The notes beneath the pieces were generated by a model, which searched no databases, was not told the DNA's origin, and saw only the letters and a program-made list of their open reading frames with translations. This document shows positions 1-6,791 of a DNA stretch of 53,386 bases, piece after piece. A program made the translations under genes and the position numbers. Within the stretch, counting starts at the first letter, position 1. Each line of letters opens with the position of its first letter. The stretch comes from Peptococcaceae bacterium (GTDB lineage Bacteria; Bacillota; Desulfotomaculia; Desulfotomaculales; Desulfocucumaceae): positions 1 through 53,386 of the forward strand of contig JAILZP010000024.1 in the NCBI GenBank assembly GCA_023512435.1, in the 5' to 3' direction.

Positions 1-94
1 CCCCGCCGGTCCCCCCGGCGGCTTGACGAGGTCTGGCTTCTTACTTCCATCTCCACTGTTTAGTTTTCAAGGACCGCTGCATCATTTGTGACAC
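1..94 (-). promoter_or_regulatory. Probable rRNA operon leader (5' part)
   Basis: Read on the minus strand, this stretch follows a strong promoter and contains TTGAAAACTAAACAGTG (about 57-70), a motif typical of the leader or spacer of Firmicutes rRNA operons, then a GC hairpin near 2-21 (CCGCCGG paired with CCGGCGG). No reading frame is seen. I infer that an rRNA operon starts just beyond the left edge and is transcribed away from this window. The rRNA body itself is not visible, so this is inference from the motif and the promoter. Confidence 0.6.
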
Positions 95-100
95 TTTTTA

Positions 101-129
101 AGAGTATCACATTTGATTTGCCATGTCAA
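101..129 (-). promoter_or_regulatory. Strong sigma-A promoter, probably for rRNA
   Basis: On the minus strand a perfect -35 TTGACA (124-129) is followed after 17 bases by a -10 TACTCT (101-106). Transcription would start near 94 and run off the left edge. The rRNA-leader motif just downstream fits a stable-RNA promoter. Confidence 0.7.
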
Positions 130-377
130 TCTCTTTTTTCCCGGAAAAACTACTTTTTTCTCAGTTGTCCGGCGTCGCCTCACCCGGCGACAAAAATAAA
201 TATATCATTACCGCAAAATAAAATCAACAGTTAATTTTTGGTAATCCTGAGTGTGCCACGGTTATGTGAAAAACGTTAATTCAACGGGCGCCCGGCACCG
301 GCATCCCGCTGCGTTCCAGCGGCATCCCGGCGGGAGGATGATATTTAAACATATCCATGGTTATTTTTCCACCGGAC
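130..377. other. Intergenic region between yunB and the rRNA-type promoter
   Basis: About 250 bases with no credible gene. A GC hairpin (CCGCTG at 306-311 pairing with CAGCGG at 317-322), flanked by direct copies of GGCATCCCG, lies just downstream of yunB. It has no U-tract, so it is not a textbook terminator. The remainder is AT-rich upstream DNA of the rRNA-type promoter. Confidence 0.4.
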
Positions 378-1073
378 CTATCTGTTTATACCGGACCTGA
401 AAAGCCCCTCCGGCAATGACAAAAAGGTGTAAGGCACTTCCCCGACGATTATGTTTTCGGCCACGGGAACCTGGGTGGCCACACTGGCCCGCCCGCTCCT
501 CAAGGGAACTACGATACGCACGTCGGTGTCATAATTCAGATAGATAGAATGCCGGGTCTGGTTTATGCCGGCCTGTTCAAAACTGTCTTTCACTTCCACC
601 CGTACCGTGCCCATGGGAACTATACCGACCTTGATGCCGGGACCGAAGGTTGACAGGAAGTAAATCCCCGTCACCTGGCCCAGGGGTATGGAAAAGGTCT
701 CCTCTTGCAGCCGGACCAGGGCGGCCTGAGCGGCAAGGGTGGTTTCGGCGGCTATTTTATTCAGCCTGACAGCGTTTGCCTGGATGAGAACTATTCTGCC
801 CGCGCTGTCCTTGTGTATCTCCACGAGATCTTGGTAGCGCGCGTTTTCCTCCGCCATTCTTGATCGAACAGCATTGTTTATTGTTTCCGTGGCCATCTGC
901 ACGGCCCTGACTTCGGCCATTTCATACACCGTCGCTGCCACGATGCTGTTCAGCCTGACGATAAATAAAATGATCCCCGCTGCCAGCAGCATCAACAAAA
1001 GCTTTTTGTAAGGCCTTCTGCGCCCAAGCATACCCGCCACCTGACGGCAATATATCCGTCCCTGTTTTTTCAC
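378..1073 (-). CDS. yunB: Sporulation protein YunB
   Basis: This 231-residue protein has a basic N terminus, one membrane segment at about residues 24-42, and an extracytoplasmic domain. The region around residues 130-160, including GIYFLSTFGPGIKVGIVP, is characteristic of the YunB family. In Bacillus subtilis YunB is made in the mother cell and is needed for efficient spore formation; its biochemical role is unknown. I kept the GTG start at 1073, although it has no good ribosome site; the ATG 14 codons downstream, preceded by GGTGG, is an alternative that still keeps the membrane segment. The gene stands alone, divergent from the penicillin-binding protein gene. Confidence 0.85.
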   Translation of the reverse strand: MKKQGRIYCRQVAGMLGRRRPYKKLLLMLLAAGIILFIVRLNSIVAATVYEMAEVRAVQMATETINNAVRSRMAEENARYQDLVEIHKDSAGRIVLIQANAVRLNKIAAETTLAAQAALVRLQEETFSIPLGQVTGIYFLSTFGPGIKVGIVPMGTVRVEVKDSFEQAGINQTRHSIYLNYDTDVRIVVPLRSGRASVATQVPVAENIIVGEVPYTFLSLPEGLFRSGINR

Positions 1074-1081
1074 TGCACTTC

Positions 1082-1089
1082 ATTATATG
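1082..1089 (-). promoter_or_regulatory. Possible sigma-E-like -10 element of yunB
   Basis: CATATAAT sits just upstream of yunB on the minus strand and differs at one base from the sigma-E -10 CATACAAT. The -35 region is not convincing, and the element also resembles an ordinary TATAAT box. It is mentioned because yunB is mother-cell expressed in Bacillus. Confidence 0.3.
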
Positions 1090-1264
1090 CTCGGCGATCC
1101 CGAAAAAGATTTTAAAACCCGTTCAACCCCCGGAATTTCCAAATTTTATACGGATTCGCAGTTAAAGCAAAAAGATAAAATTATGGTAAGATGCGCATAA
1201 TACTGTTTAGAGGCGGTAAAAAAAGGGTAATCCGGACAGAGTGTGTAATAGTTTTGCAATGTTA

Positions 1265-1273
1265 TGTTATAAT
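1265..1273 (+). promoter_or_regulatory. Extended -10 promoter of the PBP gene
   Basis: TGTTATAAT matches the extended -10 consensus (TGnTATAAT), and no good -35 is present. It lies about 30 bases before the TTG start and about 18 bases before the AAGGAGGA ribosome site at 1291-1298. Confidence 0.55.
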
Positions 1274-1305
1274 GTTATGAAACCTACTTCAAGGAGGATA
1301 TAATC

Positions 1306-3606
1306 TTGGCCAGAAAAACCGGGAAGAGAAAGCTGAAAATAGGCAGGTTTTTTGCTCTTCTTGGCCTTCTTTTAATCGTCCTGGCAGGCGGATCGGCCAT
1401 CGGCCTGCTGGCTGTCAGTATTAAAGACATTCCCGCCTGGAACAGCGAGGCGCTGCATTCATCCAATTCCACCCTCATCTACGATAAGGATAATAAACTA
1501 GTTGCCAAAGTGGGGATTGAAAACCGCGTACCCATTTCAATCAATGAAATGCCTGATATTGTTAAGAAGGCCTTCCTTGCCGCCGAAGACCACCGCTTTT
1601 ACGATCACCACGGCTTTGATTTCCGGGGAATCATGCGGGCCGTTTTCATAGACATCACCGGCGGGGGCAAGCACCAGGGAGCCAGCACCATCACCCAGCA
1701 ACTGGTCAAGCTGTCCTTCCTGAGCCCGGAAAAAACATTTAAAAGAAAGATCCAGGAAGTAATCCTGGCTGTCCAGGTAGAGCGCCACTATTCAAAAGAT
1801 GAGATCCTGGAAATGTACATGAACAAGATTTATTTCGGACAGGGGGCATACGGAATCCAGGCGGCCGCCCAGACATATTTCAAAAAGGACGCCAAGGATC
1901 TGACCCTGGCCGAGGCATCCATGCTGGCCGGTATTCCCAAAAGTCCCAATTATTACTCCCCGCTGGCGGGCAAGGAAACACCCGATGATCAGCCCCACCA
2001 GAGCAAGCTGAGGCAGAAAACGGTTTTGCAGCTGATGGCGGAGTATGGTTACATCAGCCAGTCCCAGGCCGAGGAAGCCTACAACGCACCTTTAAATTAC
2101 AGCAAAGCGCCTACCCGGTACCCATACCCGTATTTTGTCGATTATGTAACCGAACTGCTGATCAAGAAATACGGCGATGACCAGGTTTACAACTCGGGGT
2201 TCAAGGTTTATACCACCCTGGACCCGGATATCCAGACCATCGCCGAGAATGTAATGTCCGACGAGAAAAATTTCCCTCCCCCCAAGGGCAAGGACAAACC
2301 CCAGGGGGCCGTGGTGGTGCTGGACCCCTCCAACGGCCACGTCCGGGCAATTGTAGGGGGACGTGAACACACCAGCAGGCTTTGCTGGAACCGGGCCACA
2401 AAAAAACCGGGCCGCCAGCCGGGATCGACCTTCAAACCTATAATCGACTACGGTCCGGCCATTGAATTTCTCGGCATGGGGCCGGCCACGGTAATAGACG
2501 ATATCCCGGTAAAGTACGGCAATTATGAGCCGCCCAACTTCGACAAAACCTTCAGCGGGCTGATCACCCTGCGCACGGCCCTGGTCAATTCAGTAAACAT
2601 CGTGGCGGTGAAGCTCCTGGCGGACCATGTGACCATCCCCAAGGCGATAGAGTTTGCCTCCAGGCTGGGGTTTGAAATTGACGGCAGGTCGGTGGGGGCC
2701 AGCCTGGCCCTTGGCACCGAGGAGGTCACACCCCTGCAGATGGCCGGGGCCTACGGGGCCTTCGCCAATAACGGGGTATACAATGAGCCGGTGGTTATCC
2801 GAAGGGTTGAAGGCCCGGACGGCACCGTTCTGGAAGAGTACAAGCCCCGGCCCAGGCAGGCCATGAAGCCCACCACCGCCTTCCTGCTTACGGACATGAT
2901 GAAATCGGCCACCCAGGAGGGGACCGGGAAAAATGCCCACCTCGGCCGTCCCACCGCCGGCAAAACCGGAACCACCGATGACGGAAAGGATATCTGGTTC
3001 GCCGGCTATACCCCCGACCTGGTGGGCGTGGTCTGGCTGGGGTACGACAACCCCACACCGATGAAGGAAGCCTTCGGCGGAGGCTTCCCGGCCAAAATAT
3101 TTTACAAGATTATGAGCCAGGCCCATCAAAAAATCCCTCCCAGGGACTTTCAGAGGCCCCCGGGGATCGTGGCCGCCACCGTTGACAAAAAGTCGGGCCT
3201 GTTGCCCGGCCCCAACACTCCTCCTGAACACCTGGTAACCGACCTGTTCGTGGAGGGCACCGTCCCCACCGCGGTGGACAACACCCATGTGCTGGTGGAG
3301 GTTTGCGCCGCAACGGGCCAACTGGCCGGAAGGTACTGTCCGGACAAAGTGATCCGCAACCTGATCAAGCTGCCATACACGGTCCCGGAATACGTGGCCG
3401 ACTACCACGACCGGGTGCCCACCCAGATCTGCACCCTGCACGGGACCGGAACATCGAAGCCGCCCGGCCAAAACCGCTCCACCGGGCTGGCCGGGCCAGA
3501 CAATCAGCCGGATTCGGAACCGGAGGACCAGCAGGCCAAACCCGGCAGCGCCCCGCCGGAAAGAAGGTCATGGGGCATTGTCCCCCCGGGCGGGCCGAGG
3601 CAATAA
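1306..3606 (+). CDS. Class A penicillin-binding protein, PBP1A family
   Basis: This 766-residue bifunctional enzyme polymerises glycan strands and cross-links peptidoglycan at the outer face of the membrane. A membrane anchor is at about residues 15-38. The glycosyltransferase domain (about 60-235) shows the catalytic glutamate E94 in EDHRFYDH and the motif QGASTITQQLVK (124-135). The transpeptidase domain shows the active serine motif STFK (S374), SVN (429-431) and KTGT (553-556). The C terminus is proline-rich and probably disordered. The start is TTG, set by AAGGAGGA eight bases upstream. It stands alone with its own promoter and terminator. Residue motifs are seen directly; the choice among PBP1 paralogue names is not resolved. 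Confidence 0.93.
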   Translation: MARKTGKRKLKIGRFFALLGLLLIVLAGGSAIGLLAVSIKDIPAWNSEALHSSNSTLIYDKDNKLVAKVGIENRVPISINEMPDIVKKAFLAAEDHRFYDHHGFDFRGIMRAVFIDITGGGKHQGASTITQQLVKLSFLSPEKTFKRKIQEVILAVQVERHYSKDEILEMYMNKIYFGQGAYGIQAAAQTYFKKDAKDLTLAEASMLAGIPKSPNYYSPLAGKETPDDQPHQSKLRQKTVLQLMAEYGYISQSQAEEAYNAPLNYSKAPTRYPYPYFVDYVTELLIKKYGDDQVYNSGFKVYTTLDPDIQTIAENVMSDEKNFPPPKGKDKPQGAVVVLDPSNGHVRAIVGGREHTSRLCWNRATKKPGRQPGSTFKPIIDYGPAIEFLGMGPATVIDDIPVKYGNYEPPNFDKTFSGLITLRTALVNSVNIVAVKLLADHVTIPKAIEFASRLGFEIDGRSVGASLALGTEEVTPLQMAGAYGAFANNGVYNEPVVIRRVEGPDGTVLEEYKPRPRQAMKPTTAFLLTDMMKSATQEGTGKNAHLGRPTAGKTGTTDDGKDIWFAGYTPDLVGVVWLGYDNPTPMKEAFGGGFPAKIFYKIMSQAHQKIPPRDFQRPPGIVAATVDKKSGLLPGPNTPPEHLVTDLFVEGTVPTAVDNTHVLVEVCAATGQLAGRYCPDKVIRNLIKLPYTVPEYVADYHDRVPTQICTLHGTGTSKPPGQNRSTGLAGPDNQPDSEPEDQQAKPGSAPPERRSWGIVPPGGPRQ

Positions 3607-3649
3607 ACCGCCCTGCGGGCGGCAGAACCCGGAACGGACCGAAAAAAAA

Positions 3650-3678
3650 GCCCCGCGTTTTGCAACGTGAGGCTTTTT
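3650..3678. terminator. Bidirectional terminator between PBP gene and rnpB
   Basis: The stem GCCCCGCGTT / AACGTGAGGC (one mismatch, one wobble) has loop TTGC. It is followed by five T on the plus strand and by eight T on the minus strand. It can end both the PBP transcript and the convergent RNase P RNA transcript. Confidence 0.75.
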
Positions 3679-4001
3679 CATATATTCGTCTCTGTCATTG
3701 TTTACAAACACACCCTGCTTTTAAGACACGGCTGTAAGCGAGATTCTGTTTTTCAAGCAATCATCTGTCTAGGGATACTTATTATCCCTTCCCCTCAAGG
3801 GGATGCCCCTACCCGCAGGGTAAAGCCCTGCCTATTTGGGTTGCACGCCGGTGGAGTTTACCCTTGCACTCACCGGTCACCCGGTGACATGGTTTCTGTG
3901 GCACTTTACGGCTACTTGAAACTGCAGGCGGCAGCCTCTTTTGCCGTCGTCAGGTCGCCCTGCCCCGGCTTGCGCCGGGCACCGTTTTATACCCCCAAAG
4001 C

Positions 4002-4036
4002 GGGGACATTCCTCTGAAAGAGATGCGTCCCCTTTC
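4002..4036. repeat. Palindromic insert copy A inside rnpB
   Basis: This 35-base unit begins GGGGACATTCCTCTG and ends GTCCCCTTTC, and folds as GGGGAC / GTCCCC with an inner CTCT / AGAG stem. It differs from copy B (42 bases downstream) at three positions, all transitions. It looks like a REP- or MITE-type hairpin that entered the RNase P RNA. Confidence 0.75.
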
Positions 4037-4043
4037 TCAAGTT

Positions 4044-4078
4044 GGGGACATTCCTCTGGAAGAGGTGTGTCCCCTTTC
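4044..4078. repeat. Palindromic insert copy B inside rnpB
   Basis: The second copy of the 35-base unit makes the better hairpin: GGGGACA pairs with TGTCCCC and CCTCT with AGAGG. It is separated from copy A by TCAAGTT (4037-4043). The high identity points to a recent duplication or to paired insertion. Confidence 0.75.
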
Positions 4079-4174
4079 CTTAGAGGTATGCGTGTCTCGA
4101 CTTTCCTCTACCTCCGTGACGGAAGCAGCGATTGCTCACCGTACTTAAAAGCATGGCGGTGTGCTTGGAATTAT

Positions 4175-4203
4175 ATTATACAATCAGGCCGCCCGGATAG
4201 CAA
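4175..4203 (-). promoter_or_regulatory. Promoter of rnpB
   Basis: On the minus strand -35 TTGCTA (4198-4203) and a perfect -10 TATAAT (4175-4180) are 17 bases apart. The expected start lies 6-10 bases downstream, at the predicted 5' end of the RNA. Confidence 0.75.
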
Positions 4204-4306
4204 GAGACAGAATTATGCATTCCCGGCCACCCCTCATCGGGGGGAAAAGAGAAATTATGAAATATTTTTGCAAAATAAGACAAATTTCTCATATTATTTG
4301 GGACTT

Positions 4307-4335
4307 TTGGCTCATGAAAAGCGGGACTTTATAAG
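4307..4335 (+). promoter_or_regulatory. Probable promoter of the 94-residue protein gene
   Basis: -35 TTGGCT (4307-4312) and -10 TATAAG (4330-4335) are separated by 17 bases, with the gene starting at 4374. Confidence 0.5.
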
Positions 4336-4373
4336 TTAACATAAAACCTAATAATTTACAGGAGGGGTAACCA

Positions 4374-4658
4374 ATGGGAGAAATGTATATATATGATATC
4401 GTGGGACATCATCTTCCGCACCGCCTGATTCGCTCTATGAACATTGCCAAGCTGTTGACCGGCCAGACGAATTATGAAATCATGGTGGCTGCCCTGGAGA
4501 GGTATTTTAAAGAACTGGGAATCGGTGAATATGCAGAACACATGGAACTGAACGGCTCCTCCCCGGACAGCAGCTTCCAGCCCAGGGAAACGGACGGCTT
4601 TAAATATCTGTACCAAAGAGTGAGAATTAAAAGCCCGGTTGAAAAAAACCTGCTGTAA
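4374..4658 (+). CDS. Small protein of unknown function (94 aa)
   Basis: This is a real-looking small gene with an AGGAGGGG ribosome site seven bases before its ATG, an upstream promoter and a downstream terminator. The protein is soluble and has no signal peptide, cysteine motif or membrane segment. The middle (about residues 25-60) is predicted helical, with ALERYFKELGIGEYAEHME; the C terminus is basic. I do not recognise the family. It is a monocistronic unit between rnpB and rodZ, and nothing in the neighbours suggests a function. Confidence 0.65.
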   Translation: MGEMYIYDIVGHHLPHRLIRSMNIAKLLTGQTNYEIMVAALERYFKELGIGEYAEHMELNGSSPDSSFQPRETDGFKYLYQRVRIKSPVEKNLL

Positions 4659-4705
4659 AAATGCTGCCCTTAATCTAATTGAAAGCGTCATCCAGTTTTT
4701 CTGGT

Positions 4706-4733
4706 GCCACCCGGACCGGGCGGCTTTATTATT
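4706..4733 (+). terminator. Terminator after the 94-aa gene
   Basis: The stem GCCACCC / GGGCGGC with loop GGACC (one mismatch) is followed by TTTATTATT. It lies between two convergent genes. Confidence 0.6.
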
Positions 4734-4738
4734 CCGGC

Positions 4739-5473
4739 TTATCCCTGCGGGGCCGTAAATTCCCTGGTCACAACCTGCCCGTGTCCCCCCAGCACTCCCA
4801 TCTTCTGCCCGTTAAACTCTACCTGAACCACTCCGGCATTGCCCAATCTCAGGGTAATCTTTTCATTGCCTTTAAATTCCTTCATCTGTCCGGCCGGCAC
4901 CAAACCTTCAAAGGCTTGTTTCCCGTCCACTTCAACGCGCATCCAGCTCTCATTGTCAGTCACACTCAGAGTTATCCTGACTCCCTGCTGTTCCTTCGGA
5001 GGAGTTTTGTTTTCCCCCTGTCCTGTTTTTTCCTCCGGGGGTGTCCTTTTCTCCGCCACCACGTTGTTCTCCGGGACAGCGGGAGGGACATTCTTGCGGT
5101 TTTCCGGCTGCAGGGGCTGGTAGGCCAGCGCGGCCACCGAGGCCAACACAGCCAGGGCCAGGATCGTTTTAAACACATTTCTGCGGTTTGTCTTTTCAAA
5201 ATGGGTGTACTTTTCGACAACCGGGTCCTCATCCCTTTCCGGGGGCGGCACCTTTTCCTCGTACGCGGCTATCAGGGGACGGGGGTTCAGGCCCAGGAAG
5301 GCGGCGTAATTCTTCAAAAAACCTTTGACGTACACCCGTCCCGGAAGAAGGTCAAAATTTTCATCTTCCAGCGCCACCAGGTATTTCCGGCGGATCTTGG
5401 TCTGCTCCTCCACAGTTTCCAGGGACATTCCCTTGGACTCCCTCGCGGATCTCAGGGTATTTCCTATTTCCAT
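4739..5473 (-). CDS. RodZ-like helix-turn-helix membrane protein (DUF4115)
   Basis: About 244 residues. An N-terminal helix-turn-helix domain (about 1-70, with LRSAREKG-type opening and TKIRRKYLVALE) is cytoplasmic. A membrane helix lies at about 100-118 (LALAVLASVAALAY), followed by a proline- and charge-rich linker and a C-terminal DUF4115 domain (about 160-240, including WMRVEVDGKQAFEGLV). RodZ proteins link MreB filaments to the elongation machinery; in Firmicutes the related YmfM has a similar layout. The ATG at 5473 has GGAGGT upstream; a GTG three codons earlier lies too close to that site. The 5' end lies inside the 3' end of mnmH, in another frame. Confidence 0.82.
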   Translation of the reverse strand: MEIGNTLRSARESKGMSLETVEEQTKIRRKYLVALEDENFDLLPGRVYVKGFLKNYAAFLGLNPRPLIAAYEEKVPPPERDEDPVVEKYTHFEKTNRRNVFKTILALAVLASVAALAYQPLQPENRKNVPPAVPENNVVAEKRTPPEEKTGQGENKTPPKEQQGVRITLSVTDNESWMRVEVDGKQAFEGLVPAGQMKEFKGNEKITLRLGNAGVVQVEFNGQKMGVLGGHGQVVTREFTAPQG

Positions 5474-6548
5474 GCGGCACACCTCCGTTCACCGGTAGAT
5501 TGTACTCAGGAAGGCCGGTTACAAACCGGTAAATCTTCTCAACGGCGAAGTCTATATCCGTGGTGTCCACCGAAAGGTCGTATTCGGGCCTGGGACCGTC
5601 AGGGTACTTGTACAGGGGGTCGTAATACTGAACCAGCAAAATTTCGGCCGCCTCTTCCATCCGGCCTTCCGTGATCAACCGGCTTAAGGACTCCACCTTC
5701 TTGTGCCCCAGGTACTTTACCAGCGCCCTGACCGCTTCTAGCAACTGGCTTTCGATTTCCTTTCGATCACATCCCGATGTGTACTCATCCAGAGAACGCC
5801 TGACCCGGACTTCCAACGGGGCGTAGAGGAGCACTTTATACCCCTTTCTCATGGCATTCATAACCGGGGCAGGCACGATCAGCCTCCCCAGCCGCCTGCT
5901 CTCGCATTCCACCAGGAATATGCCCCTTGGTTCGGCTTTTTTAAGATCCCTGAAAATTAGTGCCTCGAAGTCCTTCTGGGAAGGGGACGGGGGCAGTCCC
6001 ACCTTTCCAAACACCGATCCCCGGTGAACGGCCAGTCCTTCCAGTTCCAGCACCGGGAGTCCCTTTTCAGCCAATCTTCTCAATATGATGGTTTTTCCCA
6101 CACCGGTGAGACCGTTAATGACAACGGCCCTGTGGGGAAGATCGCTGTTAAGGTAGGCGTTTACATAACGCCGGTAGGCCTTGTATCCACCCTCGATGCG
6201 GTAAACGTCAAAGCCCATCATATCCAGCATTTGGGCCACAAACTGGCTGCGCAATCCGCCCCGCCAGCAGAAAAGCACCACCTTCTTATCCGGGCCGGAA
6301 ATACGTTCGTAAGCCCGGATCATCCCGGCAAGTTTCGGGGAAACCAGTTCCAGCCCGGTCATCCTGGCCCGGCCGGGACCGATCTGTTTATATTCGGTGC
6401 CTACCTTTGACCTTTCTTCATTGTTCAAAAGACATATGTTATGTGCACCCGGTATGGTTCCTTCCGTAAATTCCCCCTCTGATCTCACATCAACCAGTAT
6501 CCCGCCGGGAAAGTCGATTGCCTGTTCAACGCTGATGTCTTTTACCAT
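5361..6548 (-). CDS. mnmH: tRNA 2-selenouridine synthase MnmH (SelU)
   Basis: MnmH replaces sulfur by selenium at the wobble uridine of certain tRNAs (Lys, Glu, Gln), using selenophosphate, after geranylation of the thiouridine. The N-terminal rhodanese domain (about 1-130) carries the active cysteine C94 in FCWRGGLRS. A P-loop domain follows, with NGLTGVGKT (145-153). Family members usually have about 350-365 residues; this one has 395, and the last 40 or so residues are low-complexity and are encoded over the 5' end of rodZ in another frame. The tail looks like read-on after loss of an earlier stop. Presence of MnmH implies SelD and selenium metabolism elsewhere in the genome. Confidence 0.9.
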   Translation of the reverse strand: MVKDISVEQAIDFPGGILVDVRSEGEFTEGTIPGAHNICLLNNEERSKVGTEYKQIGPGRARMTGLELVSPKLAGMIRAYERISGPDKKVVLFCWRGGLRSQFVAQMLDMMGFDVYRIEGGYKAYRRYVNAYLNSDLPHRAVVINGLTGVGKTIILRRLAEKGLPVLELEGLAVHRGSVFGKVGLPPSPSQKDFEALIFRDLKKAEPRGIFLVECESRRLGRLIVPAPVMNAMRKGYKVLLYAPLEVRVRRSLDEYTSGCDRKEIESQLLEAVRALVKYLGHKKVESLSRLITEGRMEEAAEILLVQYYDPLYKYPDGPRPEYDLSVDTTDIDFAVEKIYRFVTGLPEYNLPVNGGVPHGNRKYPEIREGVQGNVPGNCGGADQDPPEIPGGAGR

Positions 6549-6791
6549 TTATTGACAGCTCCAATTTAATCCGGAAAAATCAATCAACCCCGCAAACATC
6601 GAGAAGCAGTTCCCGGGGTCTGAAATAATGCAGGAGGCCTTTCCTGATCTCTTTCTATGTTATCATATCCTCATTCCCTGTTTTAAATTCCGGTTCAATA
6701 TGCCCTGATCGCACTGGTTTACTGTTTTTACACTATTTGTATTTACTCCCTTATCCAGGTTTCGACAAAAAGCAAAAAATTCCTTTATATG
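6549..6791. other. Intergenic region between ftsK and mnmH
   Basis: About 240 AT-rich bases hold no gene that I can support. The region should contain the promoter of mnmH (minus strand), with TATGAT near 6660-6666 as a weak -10 candidate, and the 3' end of the ftsK transcript. No clear terminator hairpin is seen. Confidence 0.35.

Larger units (their letters stand above)
3706..4166 (-). ncRNA. rnpB: RNase P RNA (rnpB), with two inserted hairpins
   Basis: This is the catalytic RNA of ribonuclease P, which trims 5' leaders from precursor tRNAs. On the minus strand I see the P4 core GAGGAAAGUC, then GUGCCACAGAAACC, GUGCAAGGGUAAACUCCACC, the UAGACAGAUGAUUG block and the closing ACAGAAUCUCGCUUACAG. 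The 5' end AAGCACACC...GCUUUUAAG pairs with the 3' end CUUAAAAGC...GGUGUGUUU, giving P1 and setting the ends. The core looks like the ancestral (type A) form. The length of about 461 nt is long for the family, because two tandem palindromes sit between the P4 5' strand and the P8/P9 region; the flanking AUACCUC and GGGGGUAU can pair around them. It has its own promoter (4175-4203) and a shared terminator. Confidence 0.92.

Noticed and set aside
3303..3737. Separate 144-codon gene at the end of the PBP gene
   Set aside because: It overlaps the Pro-rich C terminus of the PBP in another frame, runs through its terminator and has no ribosome site.
3667..4339. Protein-coding frames across 3667-4339
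   Set aside because: They overlap the RNase P RNA, which explains the conservation; no ribosome sites or protein motifs are seen.
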